Counted from the stretch's first letter, positions 26,284-34,806 are shown. The stretch: DNA of 64,000 nucleotides from Pseudomonas sp. Irchel 3A7 (GCF_900187565.1 NZ_FYED01000020.1:1-64000); one strand, 5' to 3'. The notes: generated from the sequence alone by a model not told the origin. Numbers and translations: made by a program.

Positions 26284-26754
26284 TTAATCGTCCATTCCTC
26301 GGCCACTGAACAAGCGGCTGATCATTTCCATGGAATATCCCCGATACGCCAGGAATCTGCCTTGCTTGGCACGTTCCCGCGCGTCTATCGGTAAGTGCCC
26401 GGAGAACTTGCGGCGCCAGGTGTCTTCCAGTTGCTCCTGCCAGTTAATACCGCACTCGCGCAAGGCAAGTTCGATATCGCTACGTTGCAGGCCGCGCTGG
26501 CTCAACTCTTCACGAATGCGCAAAGGGCCATAGCCGGAACGGGCACGGTAGGAAACGAAGCTTTCAAGATAACGGGATTCGGAGAGCAAGCCCTCTTCCG
26601 TCAATCGGTCGAGTGCTGTTTCGATCATTTCGGGGAGCGCGCCGCGCTGACGCAATTTACGCGTCAGCTCGACTCGACCGTGCTCGCGTCGCGCGAGCAG
26701 GTCCATGGCGGTTCGCCGCACCGCGACGAGTGTATCGAGTACGGCGGTCGTCAT
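26284..26754 (-). CDS. recX: RecA regulatory protein RecX
   Basis: A 156-aa RecX with tandem three-helix repeats ('DLLARREHGRVELTRKLRQRG', 'SYRARSGYGPLRIREELSQRG' and 'RKFSGHLPIDARERAKQGRFLAYRGY'). It binds inside the RecA filament groove and limits its activity. It starts 8 nt after the recA stop, so recA and recX share an mRNA and RecX should be induced with RecA. Confidence 0.93.
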   Translation of the reverse strand: MTTAVLDTLVAVRRTAMDLLARREHGRVELTRKLRQRGALPEMIETALDRLTEEGLLSESRYLESFVSYRARSGYGPLRIREELSQRGLQRSDIELALRECGINWQEQLEDTWRRKFSGHLPIDARERAKQGRFLAYRGYSMEMISRLFSGRGMDD

Positions 26755-26762
26755 CGGAGCAA

Positions 26763-27821
26763 TCAGATATCAGCGTCAGCCAGATCGTCTTCGGTCTCTT
26801 TGACTGCAGAAGCCTTGGAGTCCGCGATCACTGCCGGAGACAGCAACTTGTCACGCAGTTGCTTCTCGAGCGTTGCTGCGATTTCCGGATTATCCGCCAG
26901 GAACTTGGCTGAGTTGGCCTTGCCCTGACCGATCTTGGTGCCGTTGTAGGCATACCAGGCACCGGATTTTTCAACGAAACCGTGTAGAACGCCCAAGTCG
27001 ATCATCTCGCCATTGAGGTAGATGCCCTTGCCGTAAAGAATCTGGAACTCGGCCTGACGGAACGGCGAAGCCACCTTGTTCTTCACAACCTTGACGCGGG
27101 TTTCGCTGCCAACGACTTCATCACCTTCTTTCACCGCGCCAGTACGGCGGATGTCCAGACGAACCGATGCGTAGAACTTCAGTGCGTTACCACCGGTGGT
27201 GGTTTCCGGGCTGCCGAACATCACACCGATTTTCATACGGATCTGGTTGATGAAGATCACCAGGCAGTTGGCATTCTTGATGTTGCCGGTGATTTTACGC
27301 AGCGCCTGAGACATCAGTCGGGCTTGCAGGCCCACGTGCATGTCACCCATTTCGCCTTCGATTTCAGCCTTTGGCACCAGCGCCGCCACGGAGTCGACGA
27401 TGATCACGTCAACCGCGTTGGAACGCACCAGCATGTCGGTGATTTCCAGGGCCTGCTCGCCGGTGTCCGGCTGGGAAACCAGCAGGTCGTCGACGTTGAC
27501 GCCCAGCTTGCCGGCGTACTCAGGATCGAGGGCGTGTTCGGCATCGACGAATGCGCAGGTCGCGCCGGCTTTTTGAGCCTGGGCGATCACGGACAATGTC
27601 AGTGTGGTTTTACCGGAAGATTCAGGACCATAGATTTCAACAATACGGCCTTTTGGCAGACCGCCAATGCCCAGTGCGATGTCCAGACCCAGAGAGCCAG
27701 TGGAGATGGCCGGGATCGCCTGACGGTCCTGATCGCCCATACGCATTACGGCACCCTTGCCGAATTGACGTTCGATCTGACCCAGGGCCGCAGCCAAGGC
27801 TTTCTTCTTGTTGTCGTCCAT
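26763..27821 (-). CDS. recA: Recombinase RecA
   Basis: A 352-aa RecA. Walker A is 'GPESSGKTT' (about 65-73), Walker B 'VDVIIVDSVAAL', with DNA-binding loops L1 and L2 around 'EGEMGDMHVGLQAR' and 'GVMFGSPETTTGGNALKF'. The acidic C-terminal tail ends 'TEDDLADADI'. It drives strand exchange and stimulates self-cleavage of LexA and S24-type phage repressors, relevant to the tailocin repressor 15 kb away. The ATG at 27821 gives the family start 'MDDNKKKALAAAL'. Confidence 0.98.
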   Translation of the reverse strand: MDDNKKKALAAALGQIERQFGKGAVMRMGDQDRQAIPAISTGSLGLDIALGIGGLPKGRIVEIYGPESSGKTTLTLSVIAQAQKAGATCAFVDAEHALDPEYAGKLGVNVDDLLVSQPDTGEQALEITDMLVRSNAVDVIIVDSVAALVPKAEIEGEMGDMHVGLQARLMSQALRKITGNIKNANCLVIFINQIRMKIGVMFGSPETTTGGNALKFYASVRLDIRRTGAVKEGDEVVGSETRVKVVKNKVASPFRQAEFQILYGKGIYLNGEMIDLGVLHGFVEKSGAWYAYNGTKIGQGKANSAKFLADNPEIAATLEKQLRDKLLSPAVIADSKASAVKETEDDLADADI

Positions 27822-27861
27822 TAAAGTCCTCACGTAATCAATAAGGCCTGACGGCCAACAC

Positions 27862-27877
27862 CTGTATAAGTAGCCAG
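27862..27877 (-). promoter_or_regulatory. LexA box upstream of recA
   Basis: CTGTATAAGTAGCCAG (CTG-N10-CAG), 41 bp upstream of the recA start, one 16-bp SOS box of the CTGTN8ACAG type. It lies between cinA and recA. Confidence 0.8.
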
Positions 27878-27904
27878 TATTATTCCACAGCGGTTGAGGA
27901 TCGC

Positions 27905-28411
27905 CTACCCCTGATTTGAGATTTCTGCCGCGGTATGGCGCAGCAGCCCCTCTAGCGCGGCCTTCACCGTTTGTCGGCGGACCTCGTCGCGGTCACCCGG
28001 GAAGTGTTGCAACTCGCTGAACACCCGCTCGCCCACGCCCCAGGCCAGCCACACCGTGCCTACGGGTTTGCTCGGCGAGCCACCGTCCGGCCCGGCCACG
28101 CCACTAACCGCCACGGAAAAAAATGCACGACTTTTTTCCTGGGCGCCCCTGGCCATCGCCTCGACCACCTCGCGACTGACCGCCCCCACCGTGGTAAACA
28201 ATTCCACCGGCACACCCAATTGCAGGTTCTTCTGCAGATTGGAGTAAGTCACATAACCGGCCTCGAACCACGCCGAGCTGCCGGGGATACGGGTAATGGC
28301 TTCGGCGATCCCGCCACCGGTACAAGACTCGGCCGTGGAGACATGGGCATTGAGCATCTGTAATTGCCTGCCAAGGTCAGCGGCCAGCTGGGTGATTACT
28401 TTCACGGGCAT
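27905..28411 (-). CDS. pncC: CinA C-terminal-domain protein, nicotinamide-nucleotide amidase PncC
   Basis: A 168-aa protein consisting of only the CinA C-terminal (PncC) domain, which deamidates nicotinamide mononucleotide in pyridine-nucleotide recycling. The active-site 'AESCTGGGIAEAITRIPGSS' motif (about 27-46) and 'VAVSGVAGPDGGSPSKPVGTV' are present. The N-terminal molybdopterin-binding-like domain of full CinA is missing, as is normal in gammaproteobacteria. The start at 28411 has an AGGAG site. It lies directly between recA and the tailocin cluster, on the same strand as both. Confidence 0.9.
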   Translation of the reverse strand: MPVKVITQLAADLGRQLQMLNAHVSTAESCTGGGIAEAITRIPGSSAWFEAGYVTYSNLQKNLQLGVPVELFTTVGAVSREVVEAMARGAQEKSRAFFSVAVSGVAGPDGGSPSKPVGTVWLAWGVGERVFSELQHFPGDRDEVRRQTVKAALEGLLRHTAAEISNQG

Positions 28412-28485
28412 CTCCTGTTGGGGCGGAATGACACCTACCGTACACGAGCGCATCGCGCTTGCAAGTTACAGGGTCGAACAAGATG

Positions 28486-29001
28486 TTAGCGGATGATCGT
28501 CCTGACATAGGCCTGACAGGCCTGCAAGGCAGTCAATCCACGGTCGCCGTCATGGGTGATGGCGACAATTCGTTGAGCATGCGCCGGGTCAAGTCGGGCG
28601 CGTACGGCGCCATGATCCATGCTGCCGGCGCGGGAGGTGGCTGACACTGCACCTGCTCCGGCATCGAGGAGGACTGACAGCCGCACATCTGCAGTGGCAA
28701 GACGATCGCGCAGGCGATCCTGATCACGTTGGACATCGCTCAATACTCGGTAATGGTTTTGTTCACTGGTCGAAAGCCGTTGCTCGAGGGCCAGGCGCCT
28801 GCCCTGTTCGGCTTGTTGCCGCGTCGCTGCAGCCAGGGTCAGTTGATTCAGCGTTTCACCGTGCAACCTCGCCTGCTCTGCCAGTTGCCGGCCATAACGC
28901 CAATCCTGAAAGCGCCAGGCCAGGCCACCGGCCAACATGACCAGTAACACAACTGCACCGATAATTCGGTAAGGCGTCGCAATCAAACCGAAGGCTGACA
29001 T
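28486..29001 (-). CDS. Tailocin i-spanin (Rz-like)
   Basis: A 171-aa protein with one N-terminal membrane segment ('IIGAVVLLVMLAGGLAWRF', about 13-31) followed by a long Gln/Arg/Leu-rich helical region with coiled-coil character up to residue 115. That is the architecture of an inner-membrane spanin subunit, which works with the o-spanin to fuse inner and outer membranes at the end of lysis. It overlaps the endolysin gene by 19 bp. The o-spanin is encoded inside it in another frame. Confidence 0.8.
   Translation of the reverse strand: MSAFGLIATPYRIIGAVVLLVMLAGGLAWRFQDWRYGRQLAEQARLHGETLNQLTLAAATRQQAEQGRRLALEQRLSTSEQNHYRVLSDVQRDQDRLRDRLATADVRLSVLLDAGAGAVSATSRAGSMDHGAVRARLDPAHAQRIVAITHDGDRGLTALQACQAYVRTIIR
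28533..28736 (-). CDS. Tailocin o-spanin lipoprotein (Rz1-like), nested in the Rz gene
   Basis: A 67-aa reading frame lying wholly inside the Rz-like gene, in a different frame. It begins with a short hydrophobic signal ending in 'LPLQMCGC' (Cys18 and Cys20 are lipidation candidates) and continues with a Pro-rich 'CQPPPAPAAW' segment. Signal, lipobox, Pro-rich body and nesting within Rz are the defining marks of Rz1. The residue before the lipidated Cys is not the usual Gly/Ala for Cys18, and -3 is Met for Cys20, so the exact cleavage site is uncertain. Confidence 0.75.
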   Translation of the reverse strand: MSNVIRIACAIVLPLQMCGCQSSSMPEQVQCQPPPAPAAWIMAPYAPDLTRRMLNELSPSPMTATVD

Positions 29002-29546
29002 AACACCGCCCTCGCCCGCGCCCAGAGTTGCAAGCGGTCCTGCAGCCCGTTCAGTCCACCATTGATACGACGGGTGATGCTGTTGAACTGGCCACGATCG
29101 GCCAGTTCATTGAGGCCGCTCTGCTCCCAGAACCAGGCGGCGGATTCAGCGGCCCACTGCGGTTGTTCCAGTAGTTCTGGCTGGGCAAGCAGGCGTTCGT
29201 CGCCGAACAGCCCGAGGCTGCATTGACGATAGTTGTTGCGACCGGTGATCTGAATCAGGCCACGACCGCGATAGCGTTGCCCGTCGCCGTCGGGCTCCGG
29301 CGTGTTGCCCAGGCGCCCGGCGAGCGCCCCGGTGTCGTATTTGCTCAAGTATTGATCGCTGCCCAGTTCACGTACGTACTGCAACTGCCCTGACTCATGG
29401 CCGACTTGTGCGAGGAAGGCGGCTATGCGCGTGGGTGTATTGATGTTGCGGTGAGCCATGGCGGTGTCGAGGACAGAAATGAAAACGCCCGCTTGGGTGC
29501 GGGCGTTGGGGAAAATCTTGAGTAGCTGTTGCTCAGTGAGACGCAT
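28983..29546 (-). CDS. Tailocin endolysin, glycoside hydrolase family 19
   Basis: A 187-aa lysozyme of the chitinase-like GH19 fold used by R-pyocin clusters for release from the producer cell. The two expected catalytic acids are seen as Glu51 and Glu60 in 'GHESGQLQYVRE', followed by 'YRGRGLIQITGRNNY' (substrate cleft) and 'ITRRINGGLNGLQDR'. There is no signal peptide, so the holin is needed for access to the cell wall. The ATG at 29546 begins 'MRLTEQQLLKIFPNA'. A gap of 150 bp separates it from gene D. Confidence 0.9.
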   Translation of the reverse strand: MRLTEQQLLKIFPNARTQAGVFISVLDTAMAHRNINTPTRIAAFLAQVGHESGQLQYVRELGSDQYLSKYDTGALAGRLGNTPEPDGDGQRYRGRGLIQITGRNNYRQCSLGLFGDERLLAQPELLEQPQWAAESAAWFWEQSGLNELADRGQFNSITRRINGGLNGLQDRLQLWARARAVLCQPSV

Positions 29547-29696
29547 CGCTCGGTCCGGTGAGTAAAGGTTGAGATTCACAAGTTGGGGATTGTTCGGCAA
29601 ACACCTGCGCAATATTTCCTGCGACTGACAAACCCTGCTGAGCAGCAGGTTACCGTCACGGCGCGCGAGCGTGGCCTGTGCAATTGTTGCGTCGTG

Positions 29697-30713
29697 TTAT
29701 GTCGCCGAGCCCAGGCAAGTTGCCGCGATTTTGCAGCGATAGCTGTCTTTTCGATTGCCACTGGCCGTGACCTTGTCGATTGACCAGCGCCCACGCATGA
29801 AATCGGGCCAGGTTTCGTCCAGCACCACGACCCCTTCGGCTGAAAGGCCGGGATTGCCTGGACAATCAATGTTCACCTTGAGTGCTTCGCGCATCATCCG
29901 GCGCACTTCGCCTTCACAGGCTGCCAGGGCCTCCTCAGCGTTCTGGCCGCGCTGACGCAGGGTCTTGAATGGCGCGATGCCGCTTTCGACACTGCGCTCC
30001 TTGCCTGCCGCCGCGTCCCACCAACTGATTTTGCAACCCTGATACTTCGTCCGGGCGGATTCATCGAGGGTAGCGGCGATGAAGGCGTGGTCGTCCGGGC
30101 GATTGTTCGTCGTCACCGACAGTCGAACATTCGGCAATACCTTACCCGACAGTGATTTGACCTGACCGCGTCGCGCCAACACATACAGCTCGTTGATCGG
30201 TTTCGCTACCGCGTCATGTATACAGGCCAGACGCGTCAGAAAGCCCATGTCGGTTTCGTTGGATTGATCGATGTGTTCAATCTTGATCATGGCCAGATCG
30301 GGCGCGACACGGGGAGAAAATCCGTGGCGGGACGTCAATAGACGAAACAACGCGCCGAGGGTCGTCGGGCCGTGGCTGAGGGATCGGCGTAGCTTGAAAC
30401 CCGTTTCGTCCGCCACACTGAACGGCGCTGCGGTGGCCACCAGTGTCAACGTCAGGGGAAACAGTTTGGGCGTGCGACGGCTGATCACGAACAGGCCTTT
30501 ATCCACCAGCCCCGATTCCAGATAGCCGACCCGCAGGCCGATTTTCCCACCCAGATCCGGCAACCCCTCCAGTCCGTGCAGATCGATCGTCAGCGTCAAC
30601 TGATCGGACTCGATTCCCGACGCATCGATGTGCTGCCAACTGAGTAATCGCTCGTTGAGCAGTGCCGCGTTGGCCCCATATATTTCCACTACCGGGGTAA
30701 ATCCAAGAGCCAT
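29697..30713 (-). CDS. Tailocin tail protein D (P2 late control protein D family)
   Basis: A 338-aa P2 gpD-like protein, a ring component at the tape-measure end of the baseplate hub (comparable to gp27/gp5 hub domains). The N-terminus 'PVVEIYGANAALLNERLLSW' and 'DQLTLTIDLHGLEGLPDLG' match the family, and the C-terminal half has 'DETWPDFMRGRWSIDKVTAS'. It is placed after X and U, as in P2 and R-pyocins. Confidence 0.9.
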   Translation of the reverse strand: MALGFTPVVEIYGANAALLNERLLSWQHIDASGIESDQLTLTIDLHGLEGLPDLGGKIGLRVGYLESGLVDKGLFVISRRTPKLFPLTLTLVATAAPFSVADETGFKLRRSLSHGPTTLGALFRLLTSRHGFSPRVAPDLAMIKIEHIDQSNETDMGFLTRLACIHDAVAKPINELYVLARRGQVKSLSGKVLPNVRLSVTTNNRPDDHAFIAATLDESARTKYQGCKISWWDAAAGKERSVESGIAPFKTLRQRGQNAEEALAACEGEVRRMMREALKVNIDCPGNPGLSAEGVVVLDETWPDFMRGRWSIDKVTASGNRKDSYRCKIAATCLGSAT

Positions 30714-30722
30714 AGAGCCTCC

Positions 30723-30935
30723 TCAGTCCCAAGCCGATACCGGTCGGGTCGCAATGGGTCGGGAATCGATTTCCGGCAAGACCATCCAGACGCCCGCGGG
30801 CAATATGGCTGCGTGCTCGGCCAGCGTCGGATTGAGGCGCCAAAAGGCTTCTTCTACTGCATCGTCACTGCGTCCCAGCTGCCGAAACAGCAGCAGGTTC
30901 ACCGAATCGCCGGCAATACTTTTGACTCTACGCAT
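30723..30935 (-). CDS. Tailocin tail protein X (LysM-like)
   Basis: A 70-aa protein of the P2 gpX family. It has a LysM-like fold: 'RVKSIAGDSVNLLLFRQLGRSDDAVEEAF', then 'NPTLAEHAAILPAGVWMVLPEID'. I used the ATG at 30935, which overlaps the end of gene U by eight bases and gives the family N-terminus. It likely bridges tube end and hub. Confidence 0.88.
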   Translation of the reverse strand: MRRVKSIAGDSVNLLLFRQLGRSDDAVEEAFWRLNPTLAEHAAILPAGVWMVLPEIDSRPIATRPVSAWD

Positions 30936-31311
30936 GGGTGTACTCCACCAAATCGATCGTCCAATCAATCACCATCGCCGTACCATCATCGATAATCAGG
31001 CTCTGGTTCTCCGATATGTTGTTGATGCGCCACAAGCCCCAGTTACGGCCAATGCCGTCGACCAGCGGCAACGGCACGCGCAATGCCTGCAAGGCCCGCA
31101 ACTCATCCAGGCGTTCCATCGCCTGTGCATACATCGACTTGCCGCTGATGATAAGAACCTGCAGGCCTTGCCCGGTCTGGCTGGACTTGGGTTTACTGGT
31201 CAGGATGTCGATGTTCGTCCAGCCCCCATCCGACTTACGCTGCAGGGTGCTGTAAGCGAAGTTTCCGGACAGTCCGAAAATGAAACTGCCCAGTGCCATT
31301 TGCTGGCGCAT
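30928..31311 (-). CDS. Tailocin tail protein U
   Basis: A 127-aa P2 gpU-like protein, described in phage P2 as a tail-completion/terminator component. 'MALGSFIFGLSGNFAYSTLQRKSDGGW' and 'ENQSLIIDDGTAMVIDWTIDLVEY' match the family. The start overlaps the tape-measure stop by one base, and its end overlaps X, indicating tight translational coupling. Confidence 0.88.
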   Translation of the reverse strand: MRQQMALGSFIFGLSGNFAYSTLQRKSDGGWTNIDILTSKPKSSQTGQGLQVLIISGKSMYAQAMERLDELRALQALRVPLPLVDGIGRNWGLWRINNISENQSLIIDDGTAMVIDWTIDLVEYTHA

Positions 31312-33419
31312 TACATACCTCCATCGGTCAGGGCCGCGTCACGGCGTACGGTGAGTGGATTGGTTACCAGCGGTAAAAATTCGCCATGCAATTGCCTGCG
31401 CAACTGCGCCATGACCTTTTCAACCAACTGTTCGGAGTCGGACGGGTTGGCACCACTGATCTGGATGACCGGGTTGAAGTTGACCTGCTGGTTCTGCGTC
31501 TGTGCGCTGCTCAGATCCTTGCTGACTTGCTCCGGGGGCTGGAGTCGGTCCTTCGCGGTATAAAGGGTCTCACCCAGCGCCTCCCCACCCTCGCTGCCAA
31601 AGTAGCTGCCCAGCAAACCGCCAATGACCCCGCCAACCGCCGTCCCCAGGACGGGAACTGGAATGAAGCTGCCGATCAATGCGCCGGTGGCGGCGCCGGC
31701 ATAGGCTCCGGCCAAGCCGCCGACACCCGATCCAGCCGCGCCCGCGGCGGCTTTGTAATCACCGGCCAGCAATGCCTTGAGTCCGTCATAACCGGCACTG
31801 GCCAGCGCCAGGGGGGCGCCCAGCCTGCCGGTGAAGGACTTGGCCCGGGCCGCCGCCGCAACCAGCCGATTGCGCATCGTGGGACGCCCAGGCTGACCGT
31901 CACCGCCCACGCGCCTGCCTGGACTTCCCTGTCCGGATGACAGGGTGACCGCCTCCGGCTTCAAAAGCTCCGAGGTGATGGACGACGTGACGGACGCCAG
32001 TCTGGTCAGGATGGCACCGCGAAACGGCGTCGCGAGGGCCGCGCCGAGCAGGGTCAACCCGGCGGCGACTTTCGGAAATGATTCGACCAGGTCACTCAAC
32101 CCACTGACCAGGCCATCGACACTGAGCATCGCAAGGTCAGTAAAGGGAGCTACCGCGTTGGCAATCGCCGCATCCAGTCGCGTCAGACTGGCATCCAGCG
32201 AATTCCAGCGTGCTTGCGAGGTGTTCCCCCGGGCTTCGGCAGTCTGCGCCATCGAACCCTCGTCACCGAGCGCGGACGTCGCGTACGTACTCTTGTCGGA
32301 CACCCGTGCAAAGGCTGCTTGCAGGGTCTTGGGTGCCTTGAACAACTGGCCGATGCCATCATCACCTTCGAACAGAGTCTTGAGTAACGAGGCCTGCTCC
32401 CCGGCCGTTTTTTTCTCCAGCGCCTCCTGTACTCTGGTGATCGCTGCCGGTGCGTCCTTGCGCATTTCGCTGGCCAGTTGCGCGGGGTCAAAGCCAAGCC
32501 GGGCCATGGCCATGCGCTGATCCGCCGTGGCGTTATCACCCTTGCTCAATGTCGAACTGAGGGTTTTCAACGACGCGCCGGCTTCATCCTTGCCCACGCC
32601 AACGCTCAGCAGGGCCGCAGCGATTGCCGCCACCTGCTCGGGCTTCATGCCGGCGGCCAGGCCCGACTCGCCGCTACGTTGCACAATCGATCCGATGTCT
32701 GCCGCTTTGGCATTCAAATCGACACTGCCTGCCAAATGATTGCCCGCATCGGCCAGGTCGAGACGTTGAGCACGATCGAGGCCTGACGAGGTACGCCAGC
32801 CAGCCATTATTTCGCCCGCTTCCTTCACGGATATCTTGTACGCCGACGCCATGAGGGCAGCGTCGCCAGCAAAATCCTTCAGCGTTTTGCGCAGGTCCTC
32901 CGACTGAACATCCTTGACCAGACCTGAATCGATTGCCGCCAGTTGGACCCCAGCCAGTTGCACACCTGTCGTCCCTGCAGGGGCAATCCGTTTCTCGCTC
33001 GCCAACTTCAGATTGTCATTGGCCATCTCCTGAAGTCCATCAGGGTCCATTCGCAGCTTCAGGCCGATATCGACCATCGCCGTCTGAATCGCCATGGCAG
33101 ACTTCAAATCCTGCGGTGGCGGGCGTTGTTCAACCTCAGCCATGAGCCTGGGTTTCGTCTCACTGGTCGAGGCCGGTACGGCGTTCGTCCTGCCCGGCGA
33201 ACGCAGTGACGACAAGGCCGCCGTCAAGGCCGCCAGCGCCTCGCCAAGCTTGCCCTGTCCCTGCGTCAACAGACGGATATCCAGACTGTTCATATTCAAC
33301 GCCTGGCTGAGCTGCACCAAAGGGTCCTTGAACCCCGACAACCCCAAGGCTTGGGATGCGTTGTTCAATGACGGCCATTCAATGCCTGCACCCGCCAGCA
33401 AATACTTGCTCTCAGCCAT
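31311..33419 (-). CDS. Tailocin tape-measure protein
   Basis: A 702-aa TP901-type tape measure. It is alpha-helical throughout, with Ala/Leu-rich heptads. A hydrophobic Gly/Ala-rich stretch at about 570-640 ('AAAGAAGSGVGGLAGAYAG' and following) is typical of the membrane-active region. Its length should set tube length; 702 residues imply a tail near 100 nm at about 1.5 angstrom per helical residue. The ATG is immediately preceded by AGGAGG with no spacer, so initiation may depend on coupling with the E' stop seven bases upstream. Confidence 0.9.
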   Translation of the reverse strand: MAESKYLLAGAGIEWPSLNNASQALGLSGFKDPLVQLSQALNMNSLDIRLLTQGQGKLGEALAALTAALSSLRSPGRTNAVPASTSETKPRLMAEVEQRPPPQDLKSAMAIQTAMVDIGLKLRMDPDGLQEMANDNLKLASEKRIAPAGTTGVQLAGVQLAAIDSGLVKDVQSEDLRKTLKDFAGDAALMASAYKISVKEAGEIMAGWRTSSGLDRAQRLDLADAGNHLAGSVDLNAKAADIGSIVQRSGESGLAAGMKPEQVAAIAAALLSVGVGKDEAGASLKTLSSTLSKGDNATADQRMAMARLGFDPAQLASEMRKDAPAAITRVQEALEKKTAGEQASLLKTLFEGDDGIGQLFKAPKTLQAAFARVSDKSTYATSALGDEGSMAQTAEARGNTSQARWNSLDASLTRLDAAIANAVAPFTDLAMLSVDGLVSGLSDLVESFPKVAAGLTLLGAALATPFRGAILTRLASVTSSITSELLKPEAVTLSSGQGSPGRRVGGDGQPGRPTMRNRLVAAAARAKSFTGRLGAPLALASAGYDGLKALLAGDYKAAAGAAGSGVGGLAGAYAGAATGALIGSFIPVPVLGTAVGGVIGGLLGSYFGSEGGEALGETLYTAKDRLQPPEQVSKDLSSAQTQNQQVNFNPVIQISGANPSDSEQLVEKVMAQLRRQLHGEFLPLVTNPLTVRRDAALTDGGM

Positions 33420-33425
33420 CCTCCT

Positions 33426-34132
33426 CTACTCCTTTTTCACGCCAAGGCGAGTGATCGCTATGTCATAGCGGCGCAACGCCTTTGCGACGTCCCACTCCAG
33501 AATGTCCGCTTCACTTACCGGGTAAATGAGCGGCACCACATCGAGGATCACTTCGATGTCGCGCTCCGAAAGAAGGCCGCCGGTTGGTTTAAAAAATCGT
33601 CGATGCGCACCTGCAGTTGAGTCCAGTCGGGAACGGTCAACAGGGCCAGGTCGGGAAGCATCAGGCCGGTGCAGTGGGCGGTGATGAACTCGGCGCGTTC
33701 CTTGGGCGTCTTGAGTTTTTTCATCCCCTTGGTGGCGCGCAGTACCGGCATTTCCAGGGTCAGCGAGGCCAGGGTGCGACCCGCCACGGCGAGCGGTTGC
33801 AGCAAGGTCACTTCATCGGGGGCGGCTGATGGTTGTTCCCCCTTGCCCACTTGCCCAAGAAAGTGCGAAGTCGGCAACGTCGACATCTCGTGTACGTATT
33901 GGGCGATGCTGACGTAGTCCGGGCGTTTAAGCTGGTCGAGTTCCTTGATCGACAGACCGGTGGCCAGCAGCGCCAGTTCGAAGAACTGGTCGTCTTCATC
34001 ATCGCCGGCACGGGCCAGGGCTTCTTTTTGCGCGGCGTAATACAAGGGGTTGAGTTGGATTTGCTCGATCTGCAAATTGTCGTCCGAAGTGATCGGCGAC
34101 AGCAGGTCATGAACAGGAGGTGTCCAAGACAT
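33426..34132 (-). CDS. Tailocin tail assembly chaperone E and its -1 frameshift product E-E'
   Basis: The zero frame (34132 to 33548) encodes a 194-aa E-type tail assembly chaperone ('PVHDLLSPITSDDNLQIEQI', 'LALLATGLSIKELDQLKRPDY'). At 33587-33596 it contains two overlapping heptamers in the right phase for -1 slippage, T TTT TTA and T TTA AAC. A shift after Asn182 opens the -1 frame for 53 more residues ('PTGGLLSERDIEVILDVVPL' to '..TRLGVKKE'), ending at 33426 just before the tape-measure gene. That gives a 235-aa E-E' fusion, the arrangement used by P2 and many other tailed phages to make the tape-measure chaperone. The -1 frame has no start codon of its own. Confidence 0.8.
33587..33596 (-). 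promoter_or_regulatory. Slippery sequence for -1 frameshifting in gene E
   Basis: On the minus strand TTTTTTAAAC read as ..T TTT TTA AAC. Both T TTT TTA and T TTA AAC fit X-XXY-YYZ in the zero frame. Confidence 0.75.
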
Positions 34133-34181
34133 GGAATGAATTCCTTGGTGGTTCACGTGAGGGTCGAATTGCCAGGAGCCT

Positions 34182-34272
34182 TGTGGGAGCGAGCCTGCTC
34201 GCGAATGCAACCTGTCAGTCGACATCACTGCTGACTGATACAGCGCTTTCGCGAGCAGGCTCGCTCCCACAG
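34182..34272. repeat. REP pair inside the tailocin operon
   Basis: Consensus 'tgtgggagcgagcctgctcgcgaa' and inverted 'ttcgcgagcaggctcgctcccacag', between the tube gene and gene E. It is the only REP in the tail cluster, and all surrounding genes are on one strand. Confidence 0.9.
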
Positions 34273-34299
34273 GGTGTGCGCCTTGGTTGGCCTTGAGGG

Positions 34300-34806
34300 T
34301 TACGGCAACAGGACGGCCCGGCGGGCGTCGCCGAGAATGTCGACGCCGTTGAGCATGAACTTCTGGGTACGCACATCGATGTCGATCACCGGGATGCCGT
34401 TTTCCAGGCGGTTGTAGGTGCGGCAGGCAAGTTCCAGGGTGGTCTTGGGCTTTTCGCTCATCTTCAACGTGGTTTCCCCAAGGGATTTCAACTGACCGCC
34501 CACGGTGTGATACGTGAACCAGGTGTTGCCGTCCTGATCCTGACCGGCTTCGCGCACGTTCAGCAGGATGTCTTCACCCAGCTTCACGCCGAGGGCCAAC
34601 ATGACTTCCGGCCCCATTCCTTGCAGGGTCAACGTAGCGGTGAGTGCCTTGCCATTCTTGGCCATTTGCTCGGCGATAAAGCGTCCGCCGCGCATTTCTT
34701 CCATCTCGAATTCGATTTTCGGCGGAGTGAAATCCTCCACCGTCGCCGACAACGGCAGACCTTGCAGGGTGGCCGCGATGGCCTGTCTTACGCGGTTGGT
34801 AAACAT
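34300..34806 (-). CDS. Tailocin tail tube protein (FII)
   Basis: A 168-aa P2 FII-type tube protein forming the rigid inner tube that punctures the target envelope. 'TVEDFTPPKIEFEMEEMRGGRF' and 'MGPEVMLALGVKLGEDILL' match the family. The start overlaps the sheath stop by one base, so sheath and tube are translated as a pair. Confidence 0.92.
   Translation of the reverse strand: MFTNRVRQAIAATLQGLPLSATVEDFTPPKIEFEMEEMRGGRFIAEQMAKNGKALTATLTLQGMGPEVMLALGVKLGEDILLNVREAGQDQDGNTWFTYHTVGGQLKSLGETTLKMSEKPKTTLELACRTYNRLENGIPVIDIDVRTQKFMLNGVDILGDARRAVLLP

Noticed and set aside
27905..28411. Truncated cinA pseudogene
   Set aside because: Although only the C-terminal domain is present, this short PncC form is normal in gammaproteobacteria and its active-site motif is intact.
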